Positions 41,502 to 50,298 of a stretch of 64,000 nt of DNA are shown here, one piece after another; position 1 is the stretch's first letter, and every line of letters starts with the position of its first letter. This DNA comes from a bacterium UBP15_UBA6099 (GTDB lineage Bacteria; UBP15; UBA6099). The notes beneath the pieces were generated by a model. That model worked only from the letters and a program-made list of their open reading frames with translations. It was not told where the DNA came from and made no database searches. The position numbers were made by a program, and so were the translations under genes. The stretch covers positions 1 to 64,000 of the forward strand of contig DIWT01000043.1 in assembly GCA_002435745.1 (NCBI GenBank), written 5' to 3'.

Positions 41502-43538
41502 ATGAAGAAAACAATGTTTGCGGCAGCAGTTTTGACGCTGAGCATGGCGTTTATGGGAATTGTCGCGGCGGCGCAGGATTACTCAGCCGGAGCTGCCGCT
41601 GTTATTGCGGAGACAGTTTTCGAAGCGGAGGCCGGGGGCGTTGTCGTCGCCGACGCAGCCGACTGGAAACAGATGAGGATGGAATCGCTGTCGGGCGGCG
41701 CGGCGGTAGCGTCCGAAAAAATCGGCGCGGCAATCGAATTCGATTTCACCGGCCCGGCTATTTCAGCGGACCTTGTGACGGGCAAAACGGGCGGCAAAGC
41801 GCTGGCGTCTATCGACGGTCGTCCCGTCGCCACAATCGACCTGTACAAAAACCTTATGACGCCATCTCCTGAAAGGATTGCTCTTGCGAACGGTTTGCAG
41901 CCGGGCGCGCACAAATTGCGTCTGGAGATTCTCAACGAATCGAATCCGAACAGCAAGGGCGCTCTCGTCGCTGTGGACGCGTTGCGGGTAGCAGCCGTGC
42001 CGTTCGGCTCGGTGTCGGGAGTTCTGGAGTGCGTCCATAACGAAGGATTGCCGATTATGCGCGCGCGGGTCGCGATATCGGGAGGGCCGGTCGAGGTTCG
42101 GGCGATTACCGGCGAGTCAGGCGAATTCGTTTTCAACGCGCTTGCTCCGGGCGAATACGCTCTGCGGATTGAGAAACCGGGATTTGAACAGCTTGAAAAA
42201 TCAGGGTTGAAAGTCGTGTCCGGCGCGGAGATATCCCTCGGACGGGTCCTGATGGAAGAAAAAACCGGCGCAAGGCCTTTGAAAAACATCCGGATTCCGA
42301 ACAGGTCCAGACCCGCGTTTGCGAGGCCGGGAGACGAGTTCGCGATCGAGGCTGTCGCGCCTTCTGACGCGAGCGGATGGAGCGCCTCGCTTGAAAGCGA
42401 ATGGGCGGCTTCTCCATTGGAAATCGTCGCCGCTTCGTTCAACCCTGAAAACGGACGCTGGGCCTTGAAAGCGTCTGTGCCCGGCGACGTCTCATCCCTG
42501 CTATACGGCCTCAGAATTAAATTCAGCGGCGGAGAGGATTTTCAACCCCGCTCCGTAATGGTCGTTCCTGAGTTTAAGGATTCCATCCGCGTCGTTCATC
42601 TTACTGACGTGCATGTTTACAAGGCGGAAAGCCTTTTCGACATATACAAGGAATTGGCTGAAGAAATCAATTTGGTTAATCCGGACCTAGTAGTAATAAC
42701 GGGAGACCTTACCGACTCGACGGGATACACGAGCGAGCGCTGGCCGGAATCCGACCAGTATCCCGCCATGCTGGACCTCTGGAATTCCTACAATGCGCCG
42801 ACTTTTATTGTTCCCGGCAATCACGACCTAAGCCCGTATAAAAAAGAAGAGGACTACTTGGTCTGGAATAGATTTTTCGACACGACTGATTTCAGTTTCG
42901 ACTACGGCGCGTATCATTTCGCCGCGTTCGACAACACGTTTGTTTACAGGTCGGGCGGGAGCGACGCCCCGCACGCGGAAGACATATCGCCGGAGCAGCT
43001 CGAATGGCTGGACGCCGACCTCGCGGCCGCATCAGACGCGTTGATGAGAATAATCATGTTCCATGTGCCTCTGCACAATACGGACTCGAAAGTGAAAGAG
43101 ATAGCCGCGCGGCGCGATGTCAGGCTCGCGCTGTACGGCCACCTGCACATGGATGTGGTGGACAAACTGCCGCCTGTGACATATGTTCAGACGGGGGCCG
43201 CGTACGAAGGCTCTTACCGGGTTATTGATATCGCGAATGGACGCGTAAAGGAAATGAACGCGAAAAAGGACGGATTCACGGCGTTCAAAACGGGAATGGT
43301 CATATCGGCGACTAAACGCTCGGAAGACGGGCGCGCGGTCGCAATCAAGGCGAAGAACTCAGGAACGATGGCGTTGCCGAACGCGGCGGCGCGGATCGAA
43401 ATGCCGGCAGCGAAAGATTATACATGCGAGGGATGCTCCGTTGTGTCGCGTTTTGACAAAGACGGCAAGGCTTTCGTCACAATAAATTTCGACATACCCG
43501 CGAAGGGATCGGCGGCCGCTGGTTTAACAGCCGAATGA
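41502..43538 (+). CDS. Secreted modular metallophosphoesterase with carboxypeptidase-regulatory-like domain
   Basis: A 678-residue secreted protein: signal peptide (about 1-25), a beta-rich domain with a CBM-like feel (about 30-165), a carboxypeptidase-regulatory-like domain (about 170-250: SGEFVFNALAPGEYALRIEKPGF), an Ig-like linker, then a calcineurin-type phosphoesterase (about 360-600) with HLTDVHV, GDLTD, GNHD, HVPLHN and GHLHMD metal motifs, and a C-terminal beta domain. The start has AAGGAGA. It is divergent from the purple-acid-phosphatase-like gene; the shared promoter region suggests joint regulation, perhaps by phosphate, but no Pho box was recognised. Confidence 0.85.
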   Translation: MKKTMFAAAVLTLSMAFMGIVAAAQDYSAGAAAVIAETVFEAEAGGVVVADAADWKQMRMESLSGGAAVASEKIGAAIEFDFTGPAISADLVTGKTGGKALASIDGRPVATIDLYKNLMTPSPERIALANGLQPGAHKLRLEILNESNPNSKGALVAVDALRVAAVPFGSVSGVLECVHNEGLPIMRARVAISGGPVEVRAITGESGEFVFNALAPGEYALRIEKPGFEQLEKSGLKVVSGAEISLGRVLMEEKTGARPLKNIRIPNRSRPAFARPGDEFAIEAVAPSDASGWSASLESEWAASPLEIVAASFNPENGRWALKASVPGDVSSLLYGLRIKFSGGEDFQPRSVMVVPEFKDSIRVVHLTDVHVYKAESLFDIYKELAEEINLVNPDLVVITGDLTDSTGYTSERWPESDQYPAMLDLWNSYNAPTFIVPGNHDLSPYKKEEDYLVWNRFFDTTDFSFDYGAYHFAAFDNTFVYRSGGSDAPHAEDISPEQLEWLDADLAAASDALMRIIMFHVPLHNTDSKVKEIAARRDVRLALYGHLHMDVVDKLPPVTYVQTGAAYEGSYRVIDIANGRVKEMNAKKDGFTAFKTGMVISATKRSEDGRAVAIKAKNSGTMALPNAAARIEMPAAKDYTCEGCSVVSRFDKDGKAFVTINFDIPAKGSAAAGLTAE

Positions 43539-43604
43539 CCCTGACAAGTCAAACGTTTTTTTCGGACTGCGGCGCGAAGCGACTTAATCGAAAGAGGTCC
43601 CGGC

Positions 43605-45308
43605 ATGGCGTCCGCAAACGCGTTTAAGAGCGGCGACACCGACCGCGAAAAAGTCGGCAGGTTCGTGGCCGGAAGCTCTCTGCTTTTCGTCGTTTCCGCG
43701 GCGTCGGGCGCGATGCAATTTGCGTGGTCGGCGATAATGCAGAGGATGCTCGGCCCGGAGGGCTTCAGCCTGACCGGGCCTTTCCTGAACCTCTTCTGGC
43801 TGTTGTCTCTGGCAACGTCCTTCGGCGTTCCGCAAGCGATGATGACGTTCATATCCGACAGGAGGCACAAGGACCCTGAGGGCGCGGCGCTGATAATGTC
43901 GGAAGGCACAAGGCTGCTGGTTGCTATGGGAGCGCTGTTCTGCGGGGTTGCCGCTGCGGCGCTCGTCGCCATTTACGACGCTTCTCCCGCCGCCAACGTT
44001 TACTCCGGCCTAGCGTGGCTGATGATAGTGTCGGTCGCGGGAAAACAGATGTACATGTCGTTTTTCGCGACAGCGGGCGGAATTCAACGGATGGACCTGC
44101 TGGCGGTTTGCAACATTGTGTTCCCGATAGCGATGCTGGCGTCTTCGGCGGGCATGGTTTACGCCGCAAAAACATACTGGCCGGGGAGTCAGGCTGCGGG
44201 GATACTCGCCGGGGCGGGCGGCGTGGCTTTAGCGTCGGTCGCTCAGTTTGTTGTTTCTCTGGCGATGTTCCGCCGCGCGGATTTGAGCCTGAAAAAAATC
44301 TACTCGTGGAAAATGGGCTGGAGGGAATCGAAACGCCTGCTTTCATTCGGCTGGGTCGCAGCGCTGGCGGTAATCGCCGCGTCAGGCGTCCAGTTCCTTC
44401 CCCCTGCGGTCGTCTCGTTTGCGGCGCACAGTTCGGCGCTCGGCGGGGTGGCAGCCGACAAGATATTAAACGCCGGACGCTTCTGCGCGGCGTTCACTTA
44501 CGCTATGGCTCCGATGCTCATTATCGGCATGGTGATGGCTATCGTGCCTGCTATCTCGGAAGCGGAATCTAAAAAGAACCCGGAGCTTATGCAGAGGTAT
44601 TTCGACCTCGCCGTAAAATACGCGCTTTCGATAATAATGCTGATGATATCCATATACGCCGTCTATTCCGGAACAATCGTCGAGCTTTTCAGCGGAAAGG
44701 AATATCCGCGCGAGAGCATGGGAATTCTGACGCTGACGCTTTTCGCGGGGATGAGCGCGGGCATGCTCGCTATGCTGGCCGTAAATGTGCTTGTGGGGAT
44801 AAAAAAACCTGCGGTTCCGGCGGCGGTTTCATTGGCGATGACTGTGGCGGTTGTCGCGGCTCTTGCCGCCGCAGGCGTTTACTCAGACTCCGCCTTAGCG
44901 GCAGCCGGGGTTTTCAGCGCGACGGTTTTTCTGGGGCTGGCGGCTCTGCTATACTGTTTAAAAAAGCTGGGCGGCATAAGATGGCCGTGGAAGATGGTCG
45001 CAAGACCCGCCGTCGCGGCGGTCGCCGCCGCCGCCGCGCTCCGCGCGCTGCCTTATGATTCGGTGTCCGTCGCAAGCGTCGCGGCGGCATGTGTCTGCGG
45101 CTCATTTTTTTATCTGGTCGCGCTCGGACTGGCCGGAGGCGTTGACTCAGACGACTTCGAAATGGCGAGGGACACCTTCAGGTCGAGCGGCGCGGGAATG
45201 GCCGTTCCCGCGATTGACGCGATGGAAAAGTTTTTCAGGCTAAGCCCTTTGTTCGTCAAGCCGCGCTCCGCTCCCGCCGATAGCTCGGAATCCGGCGACG
45301 GAGCTTGA
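43605..45308 (+). CDS. MOP-superfamily flippase (Wzx/MurJ-like)
   Basis: A 567-residue inner-membrane protein with 12-14 hydrophobic segments, resembling polysaccharide/lipid flippases of the MOP superfamily. The N-terminal region SSLLFVVSAASGAMQFAW and GPEGFSLTGPFLNLFWLLSLATSFGVPQA is typical. It would flip a lipid-linked sugar across the membrane. There is a soluble C-terminal tail of about 60 residues. No glycosyltransferases are adjacent, so the substrate (O-antigen, capsule or lipid II) cannot be told. GAGG precedes the ATG. Confidence 0.8.
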   Translation: MASANAFKSGDTDREKVGRFVAGSSLLFVVSAASGAMQFAWSAIMQRMLGPEGFSLTGPFLNLFWLLSLATSFGVPQAMMTFISDRRHKDPEGAALIMSEGTRLLVAMGALFCGVAAAALVAIYDASPAANVYSGLAWLMIVSVAGKQMYMSFFATAGGIQRMDLLAVCNIVFPIAMLASSAGMVYAAKTYWPGSQAAGILAGAGGVALASVAQFVVSLAMFRRADLSLKKIYSWKMGWRESKRLLSFGWVAALAVIAASGVQFLPPAVVSFAAHSSALGGVAADKILNAGRFCAAFTYAMAPMLIIGMVMAIVPAISEAESKKNPELMQRYFDLAVKYALSIIMLMISIYAVYSGTIVELFSGKEYPRESMGILTLTLFAGMSAGMLAMLAVNVLVGIKKPAVPAAVSLAMTVAVVAALAAAGVYSDSALAAAGVFSATVFLGLAALLYCLKKLGGIRWPWKMVARPAVAAVAAAAALRALPYDSVSVASVAAACVCGSFFYLVALGLAGGVDSDDFEMARDTFRSSGAGMAVPAIDAMEKFFRLSPLFVKPRSAPADSSESGDGA

Positions 45309-45363
45309 ACTCGAATTCGCATTATGAATCCGGGACGAGCGTCGCGGCTCTTTGGAGGATATT

Positions 45364-45876
45364 ATGAAAAAAATAGCGCTTGCTCTTCTTCTCCTGTGTT
45401 TCGTTGCGGGAGGATGCTCATGTTCGAAGGAGCCTTATAAAATTCCGGAAGACAAGCCCGTGGCGGAAACTCGCAAACCGGAGCTTGCCGTGCGCCCCGC
45501 TTCGGAACTGCCTCAGGCCGAGCCGTCGCGCACCGGCATTGTCCGGGGAACGATTCAACTCGGCGATTACTCCGAGCGGCGGGGACATCTCTTCCTGTAT
45601 GTCATCGAGCCGATGAAACTTCCCGAAGAAGTGGTTGTGGTCGCTTCGGCGTTCTTCGCCTCCTCTCAGTTGACAGCCGACTACTTTGAATTCGAAATGA
45701 CCGTTCCGGCATCCGGCAACCCTCAGATAAACGCGGTGTGGGACACTTCCCCCCCTTATTGCATGGTCACGGATCCCTATTGCCCGGCTAGCCACAAAGA
45801 CGGGCTCGGCCAAGCGACTGTCGTCGGGCTTCGCCCCGGCGGAACTGTGGACGACATCTATATCGAAGTGAAATAA
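45364..45876 (+). CDS. Lipoprotein of unknown function
   Basis: A 170-residue predicted lipoprotein: signal peptide with lipobox VAGGC (Cys19), a Pro/Glu-rich linker (about 27-55), then a compact beta-rich domain (about 58-170) of the kind seen in C2-like or transthyretin-like modules (GIVRGTIQLGDYSERRGHLFLYV). No catalytic motif is recognised. I chose the ATG at 45364, 5 bases after GGAGG; an upstream in-frame TTG at 45352 is part of that ribosome site. It follows the flippase by 55 bases. Confidence 0.7.
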   Translation: MKKIALALLLLCFVAGGCSCSKEPYKIPEDKPVAETRKPELAVRPASELPQAEPSRTGIVRGTIQLGDYSERRGHLFLYVIEPMKLPEEVVVVASAFFASSQLTADYFEFEMTVPASGNPQINAVWDTSPPYCMVTDPYCPASHKDGLGQATVVGLRPGGTVDDIYIEVK

Positions 45877-45948
45877 ACAAAAGTTTTTCGCGCCAATTTC
45901 TTCTTATGCATTCCTTTTTCCGCTGACGATGCTTTATTCATATTTTGC

Positions 45949-45976
45949 TTGACGAATGTAATGTAAACATTACAAT
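45949..45976 (+). promoter_or_regulatory. Promoter of the DUF2178-XRE-HEAT operon
   Basis: TTGACG, a 16-base spacer and TACAAT. The spacer and -10 overlap a perfect palindrome, so repressor binding would block polymerase. Confidence 0.65.
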
Positions 45977-45999
45977 ATGTTATAATGACATTACATTCG
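45953..45999. promoter_or_regulatory. Nested palindromic operator
   Basis: Two overlapping symmetries: an 18-bp perfect palindrome (TGTAATGT-AA-ACATTACA, 45957-45974) between the -35 and -10 elements, and a wider pair of 12-bp arms (CGAATGTAATGT at 45953 and ACATTACATTCG at 45988). This fits two dimer sites for the XRE regulator encoded 400 bases downstream (autoregulation). Confidence 0.75.
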
Positions 46000-46016
46000 G
46001 CGGGGTGGTGATTGAT

Positions 46017-46391
46017 TTGAGGCGCGCAAAGATTCTTGTGACTTCGTTCGTGTGCGCTATTGTGGCGATAGGAGCGACCTCTGGAAATATGTTTCTGGCG
46101 CTGGCGGGAATCGCGATGGGAGCGCTCTTCATGGCTCTTGTGAGGCGGAGAAGCGGGGAGGTTTATTTCGACGAGCGGGTGGAGGCTCTCGGAGGCCGCG
46201 CCGCCCGCGCGACATTCGCCGTCATGTCCGTATTCTTGGGCTTCCTGTCTCTGATATTTATTTTTATAGGACGGCGGACAGGGGATGGAGGACTTGAGGC
46301 GCTTGGAACGGTTTTCTGTTATGTCGTTTGTCTGAACTGCGCGATCTACTCGATAACATTCAAATATTTCGACAGGGAACATGGCGGGTAA
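46017..46391 (+). CDS. DUF2178-like small membrane protein
   Basis: A 124-residue protein with four hydrophobic segments in two pairs and a central cytoplasmic loop (EVYFDERVEALGGRAARATF) typical of DUF2178-like proteins, which often precede a small XRE regulator. The function of the family is unknown. The start is probably the TTG at 46017 or the GTG at 46008; an ATG-initiated reading from 45945 would run through the promoter and operator and is unlikely. It is the first gene of a three-gene operon. Confidence 0.7.
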   Translation: MRRAKILVTSFVCAIVAIGATSGNMFLALAGIAMGALFMALVRRRSGEVYFDERVEALGGRAARATFAVMSVFLGFLSLIFIFIGRRTGDGGLEALGTVFCYVVCLNCAIYSITFKYFDREHGG

Positions 46392-46412
46392 TACTAACCC
46401 GCAAGGATATAA

Positions 46413-46628
46413 ATGCTTATAAACAACAGGATCAAAGTGTGCCGCGCGGAGCGGGATATGACGCAGGAGGAGCTTGCGCGCAGGGTCGGCGTCACGCGTC
46501 AGACAATAATCGCCATTGAGAAGAACAGGTACTCGCCTTCTCTTGAGCTGGCGTTCAGGATAGCCCGCGTGTTCGGCGAATCGGTAGAGAATGTTTTTAT
46601 CTACGAGGGGGGAGGGGATGCGCGATGA
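46413..46628 (+). CDS. Small XRE-family transcriptional regulator
   Basis: A 71-residue protein that is essentially one helix-turn-helix domain: NRIKVCRAERDMTQEELARRVGVTRQTIIAIEKN, then LELAFRIARVFG. This compact group (YozG/YgzD-like) normally regulates the adjacent membrane-protein gene. It starts 21 bases after the DUF2178-like gene and overlaps the next gene by 4 bases (ATGA). It is the likely binder of the palindrome at 45953-45999. Confidence 0.92.
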   Translation: MLINNRIKVCRAERDMTQEELARRVGVTRQTIIAIEKNRYSPSLELAFRIARVFGESVENVFIYEGGGDAR

Positions 46629-47026
46629 CGCGGCAGAAAGCCCGGCTGAAGAACCTTGCGTTCTGCGTCGCTGGAATCGGGTTTCTCATGCTTCTGTTTA
46701 TGTTTTTTGTGACGGCAAGCTGGATAGGATATGAAGTTAAGGAAGTCTGCAAAGAAGCGATGTTGAAATACGAGGGCGACAGAGTAGAGGCTCTGATAAA
46801 GCTGCTTGAAGATGATGCCGCCGATTTTAGAGCGCGCAATTCGGCGGCGTGGGCGCTCGGTCAGTTGGGCGACAGGCGCGCTTTGGCGGCGGTGAAAAAG
46901 CGCTACAAGGGATATGAAAAGGGTTCCCGTTGCGACCGCGGCGCGGAGCTTTGCCGGTATGAACTTTATAAGGCGGTAAAACTCCTCGAAGGCGGACCGA
47001 ACATATCAGCTTTTGTTTGGAGATAG
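46625..47026 (+). CDS. Membrane-anchored HEAT-repeat protein
   Basis: A 133-residue protein: an N-terminal membrane span (about 10-32), then one or two HEAT/PBS-lyase-type repeats (ALIKLLEDDAADFRARNSAAWALGQLGDRRALAAV). HEAT repeats mediate protein contact. Translationally coupled to the XRE gene through ATGA. The three-gene set looks like a small regulated membrane system of unknown role. Confidence 0.75.
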   Translation: MTRQKARLKNLAFCVAGIGFLMLLFMFFVTASWIGYEVKEVCKEAMLKYEGDRVEALIKLLEDDAADFRARNSAAWALGQLGDRRALAAVKKRYKGYEKGSRCDRGAELCRYELYKAVKLLEGGPNISAFVWR

Positions 47027-47092
47027 GCTCCGCCGCCACAACGTCAGGCGAGGGACGGCGTTGCCGCGATTGTTTGTTTTCTAAGTTCGAGT

Positions 47093-48292
47093 TTAAAGAG
47101 CGAACCATGGATGAACGACCGCTCCAGAGCGTTTAAAAGACTGATCGCCTCCATAAATGAGAGCAGAAGCGCCAGTCTCATTTGCGGATATTTGCCGCCA
47201 ATAGGCGAGATTGTCGAAAAAGTCGGAAGCTATTGTCTGGGCGGATTTAGCTTCGACGGGTATGAGTTCATGTCCGAGGTCGATTATGATGTCTACTTCG
47301 TGTCCGCGCGAGTCACGCCAGAAATAGAGACTGGGTTGTTCGCCTCGGTGCAAGAAGTTCTTGAAGAATTCTGAGACAACGAAGGTTTCAAAGACGGCTC
47401 CGCGTTCGGAGCGGTGAAGAAGCTCGTCATGCGAACGGATTTGCAACAGATAGCACAATAGGCCGGTGTCGAGAAAGTAAAGTTTGGGGCTTTTTATAAG
47501 GCGTTTCCCGAAATTGTTGTGGTGGGGTCTCAAGAGAGTCAAGATGAATCCGGCTTCGAGAACTGAGAGCCAACGCGAGGCGGTGCTGTGAGATATCCCG
47601 CAGTCGGAAGCCAACCCGGAGAGGTTGAGAAGTTGGCCGCTGCGCCCGGCGCACAACCTGATGAATCTGCCGAATGATTCGATATCGCCGACATTGAGAA
47701 TTCCGCGCACATCTCTTTCGATGTAAGTCAGGTAGTAGCTCGCGAGCCAGTCGCGAGGGGGAATGCGCTTGTCGTGTATTCGCGGATAAAACCCGGCGAA
47801 CAGGGTTTCCAACAAGCTTTTTTCAGGCGGATTCGGAGTTTTTGAGGAGCTTCTACCGAGAGTTTCCAAAGCGACGTGCTTTCGGCTTTGAAGCTCGGAC
47901 ATTGAAAAGGGAAGGAGACGAAGAACGGCGCATCTTCCGGCAAGCGACTGAGAGATGCTTTGCAGCAACAAAAAATTTTGGGAGCCGGTCAGGATGAAAC
48001 GTCCCATCCGGTCGTTGTTTCCGTCCACGATGGTTTGTATATATGAGAATAGTTCCGGCGCTCGTTGCGCTTCATCCAGTATGACCGATCCCTTGAATTG
48101 CTCTAAAAAACCGCGCGGGTCTTCAAGGGCGAACCGGCGGTGGTCCGGAGACTCAAGCGACACATATTGGTGATTCTTGAACACAGATTGAACCAGCGTG
48201 GTTTTGCCTGACTGCCGCGGACCGGTAACGGTGACTACAGGGAATTGTTTCGCTGATTCTTTCAGTTTTGCGGTAAGAGTTCGGTTAATCAT
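47093..48292 (-). CDS. AAA-type ATPase with DUF4143 C-terminal domain
   Basis: A 399-residue ATPase with P-loop GPRQSGKTT, Walker B VILDEAQ, sensor-like LTGSQNF, and the C-terminal DUF4143 domain with its winged-helix and restriction-like fold (LYFWRDSRGHEVDIIIDLG ... PVEAKSAQ). Members are common in accessory regions of bacteria and archaea, sometimes as part of toxin-like or defence loci; the role is unknown. I use the ATG at 48292 (GAGG upstream). An in-frame ATG at 48325 is possible. It stands alone, convergent with the HEAT-repeat gene. Confidence 0.88.
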   Translation of the reverse strand: MINRTLTAKLKESAKQFPVVTVTGPRQSGKTTLVQSVFKNHQYVSLESPDHRRFALEDPRGFLEQFKGSVILDEAQRAPELFSYIQTIVDGNNDRMGRFILTGSQNFLLLQSISQSLAGRCAVLRLLPFSMSELQSRKHVALETLGRSSSKTPNPPEKSLLETLFAGFYPRIHDKRIPPRDWLASYYLTYIERDVRGILNVGDIESFGRFIRLCAGRSGQLLNLSGLASDCGISHSTASRWLSVLEAGFILTLLRPHHNNFGKRLIKSPKLYFLDTGLLCYLLQIRSHDELLHRSERGAVFETFVVSEFFKNFLHRGEQPSLYFWRDSRGHEVDIIIDLGHELIPVEAKSAQTIASDFFDNLAYWRQISANETGASALIYGGDQSFKRSGAVVHPWFAL

Positions 48293-48461
48293 AATGCGCC
48301 TCGCGCTGACAATATGAACATTCAATATTCAAATTACACAAAAGCGGCGGTTCTGTCAAGAGCGCCCGATGTTGCTTTGACGGAGCGGGCGGCGTTCAAG
48401 AAATAGAATATCGCAATGCAGAAAACCAGCCGCAAGCGCAGATAGACCTGATTGATGGAGA

Positions 48462-48989
48462 TTACTTATTTTTGCGAAGGTCGATGTAGTGATGGTTGCC
48501 GGAGCCGGGTTCGTCGGGTTGGGAGGGCGTCGCGGGCGAGGCGGCTGTTGGGTCCGGTTCTTTTCCTTCGGCGGCGGTATGTTGTGTTTCGGACATTTTC
48601 TTTAGTTCTTCTTCTTTGAGGCGCAGTTGTTCTTTGAGTTTTTCGAGTTCTTCGGGGTCTGCGCCGGAGGGTTTCGAGAGGTCGCGCAGAGGCCTGACGG
48701 CCGCCGGGGGAGTTGTTTCTCCGCCGCGCATGGGGCGTATCTGGTCGCTATCGTCGAGGTCTCCGGGGGCTTTGCTTTCCCACTGGACTCCGAGCGGTTT
48801 GGTGTCGAACTGTCCTTCTCTGTTTGTGATGGTGGTCGCTTGGCGGGTCTGAATGTCGGTGCGACCGAGAGGCTCGAAGTACGCGATGGAGAGCATCCCG
48901 GCGAAAATTATGATCAGCATGAAACAGAAGTCGATGTACGGCATCAGGAATGACACCCGCTTATTAGGTCCGTTTTCTTCTTGCTTCAT
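48462..48989 (-). CDS. ExbD/TolR-like single-span protein
   Basis: A 175-residue protein with one N-terminal membrane span whose start, LMPYIDFCFMLIIIF, matches ExbD/TolR/MotB proton-channel helices with Asp20 in the proton-carrying position. The rest differs: an extended Pro-rich region and a short coiled coil (about 113-137: LEKLKEQLRLKEEELKKM), with no recognisable ExbD periplasmic fold or OmpA-like domain. It overlaps the ExbB-like gene upstream by 26 bases, so the two are almost certainly a complex. Confidence 0.65.
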   Translation of the reverse strand: MKQEENGPNKRVSFLMPYIDFCFMLIIIFAGMLSIAYFEPLGRTDIQTRQATTITNREGQFDTKPLGVQWESKAPGDLDDSDQIRPMRGGETTPPAAVRPLRDLSKPSGADPEELEKLKEQLRLKEEELKKMSETQHTAAEGKEPDPTAASPATPSQPDEPGSGNHHYIDLRKNK

Positions 48990-49980
48990 AGCCGAATAAC
49001 ATATTCAAAATTATTGAGAGAGCGAGGCCGGTGATTGTCGGTTCGATCTTAACGTAAATGCCGAAGCCGATTGCCTCGATGTCTCTTTGAGCGATTGCCG
49101 GGCCGATGAGAAGTCCCAGCCCGAAAAGCGTGCATATAAGTCCCGCGCCCTGAGCGGTGGACGCCATAGTCACCAGCTTGTCCTGATAATTTTCATTTGA
49201 AACAAGACCGATGGCGCTCATTACAAGTATTACTATCGCAGCCCAGTAAGTGCTCATCAATATTCCGGCATATAAGACGAAGGCCATTCCGGCGGTGAGG
49301 CAGAGGCCGATTATCACCAAGTCTTTGGCGGATTCCTTCTTGCCGCGCAAGCGGGAAACAAACAGCCATGCCCAAAGGGCCAGAAGCGCCGCCCATGCCG
49401 TCAGAACGGGGAGTCGGAGTTTCTTCGTCGTTTCATCATTGCGGGCTTTTTCTCTGATGGCATCCATGGAGCCGGAGTGGGATTTTTCGCCGGGGGCGAC
49501 GCTTTCCTCCGGGGGGACCTGATAGCCGTAGATTTCGGGGTCGGTCACGAGAATGGAGGCGTCCTGCTGTTCCTTGACTTTGAACCAGCCCTGTTCGGCG
49601 ACCGGCCGCAGGGGGATCATGGCGCGGGACTCGAAGATGAAGGGGGCGGCGGGAAGGATTTTTTCCGTGTCGCCCATGTCCACCGTCGTGTCGCCGATTT
49701 TCATAGTCATTCGCCTGTTGCCGGGGAAGCGCAGATCGATAATTTTGTTTTCCTTGTGCCAAGTGACGTCCGCGCGGAGAGCTTCGGCGGCGAATCTGAT
49801 GGGGATGAATATCATGCCGCCTTTTTCGACGGGGGGAACGTCAGGCTGGACGGTGGCTCCGTCTATGACTATTGCGTAGCCGTCGCGGATGGTTATTTCG
49901 GCGTCCAGCACATCGACCGCGAGCGCGGACGCGGCGAAAAATATTGCGGCGGCTATGGCCGCTGTCGCGATTTTTCTCAA
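48964..49980 (-). CDS. ExbB/MotA-like membrane protein with copper-amine-oxidase-N-like domain
   Basis: A 338-residue protein: signal peptide (about 1-21), a periplasmic domain (about 25-155) like the copper amine oxidase N-terminal module (GGMIFIPIRFAAEALRADVTWHKE, then AMIPLRPVAE), then four to five membrane helices (about 188-333). The last two resemble the ExbB/TolQ/MotA core (STAQGAGLICTLFGLGLLI and EPTITGLALSIILNMLF, with the conserved Thr before Gly). The start is probably TTG, with GGAGG 10 bases upstream. With the ExbD-like partner it could be a proton-driven motor of new architecture; the copper-oxidase-N module usually binds cell-wall polymers. Confidence 0.65.
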   Translation of the reverse strand: MRKIATAAIAAAIFFAASALAVDVLDAEITIRDGYAIVIDGATVQPDVPPVEKGGMIFIPIRFAAEALRADVTWHKENKIIDLRFPGNRRMTMKIGDTTVDMGDTEKILPAAPFIFESRAMIPLRPVAEQGWFKVKEQQDASILVTDPEIYGYQVPPEESVAPGEKSHSGSMDAIREKARNDETTKKLRLPVLTAWAALLALWAWLFVSRLRGKKESAKDLVIIGLCLTAGMAFVLYAGILMSTYWAAIVILVMSAIGLVSNENYQDKLVTMASTAQGAGLICTLFGLGLLIGPAIAQRDIEAIGFGIYVKIEPTITGLALSIILNMLFGYEARRKRT

Positions 49981-50014
49981 AACAGTGTTTCCTCCAGCAT
50001 CGCCGTCCGGGGAT

Positions 50015-50248
50015 TCAATCCGAGGCCGGCTCTTCGTTTTCCGAGCTTGCTATCAGTTCCGCGGCGGCTTTTGCGTCCTTTGCCGCCACCATCACGTTTA
50101 CTTCTCCCATGCCGTCGATAGTGAAGATGTGAACCGACGGCGCGGCGTTCCCTGAAGCGACGCTTTTTATCCCGTTGGCTTCCAGAAGCCCCCTGATGAT
50201 CTCCGCTTCATTGTAACTCGCGGCGCGGTAAATCGTCACCAGTTCCAT
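50015..50248 (-). CDS. DUF2007-like protein (paralogue 1)
   Basis: A 77-residue protein with the pattern of the DUF2007 (putative signal-transducing) family: VTIYRAASYNEAEIIRGLLEANGI at the start and a hydrophobic VNVMVAAKDAKAAAELI helix at the end. The family is predicted to fold like a PII/ACT-type small domain; function unknown. Lies next to a paralogue at 50299-50538. Confidence 0.75.
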   Translation of the reverse strand: MELVTIYRAASYNEAEIIRGLLEANGIKSVASGNAAPSVHIFTIDGMGEVNVMVAAKDAKAAAELIASSENEEPASD

Positions 50249-50298
50249 TTATTTAGTATCCGGATTCATAAGCGTCGTTTCTTCTCCGCGAGAACGGC

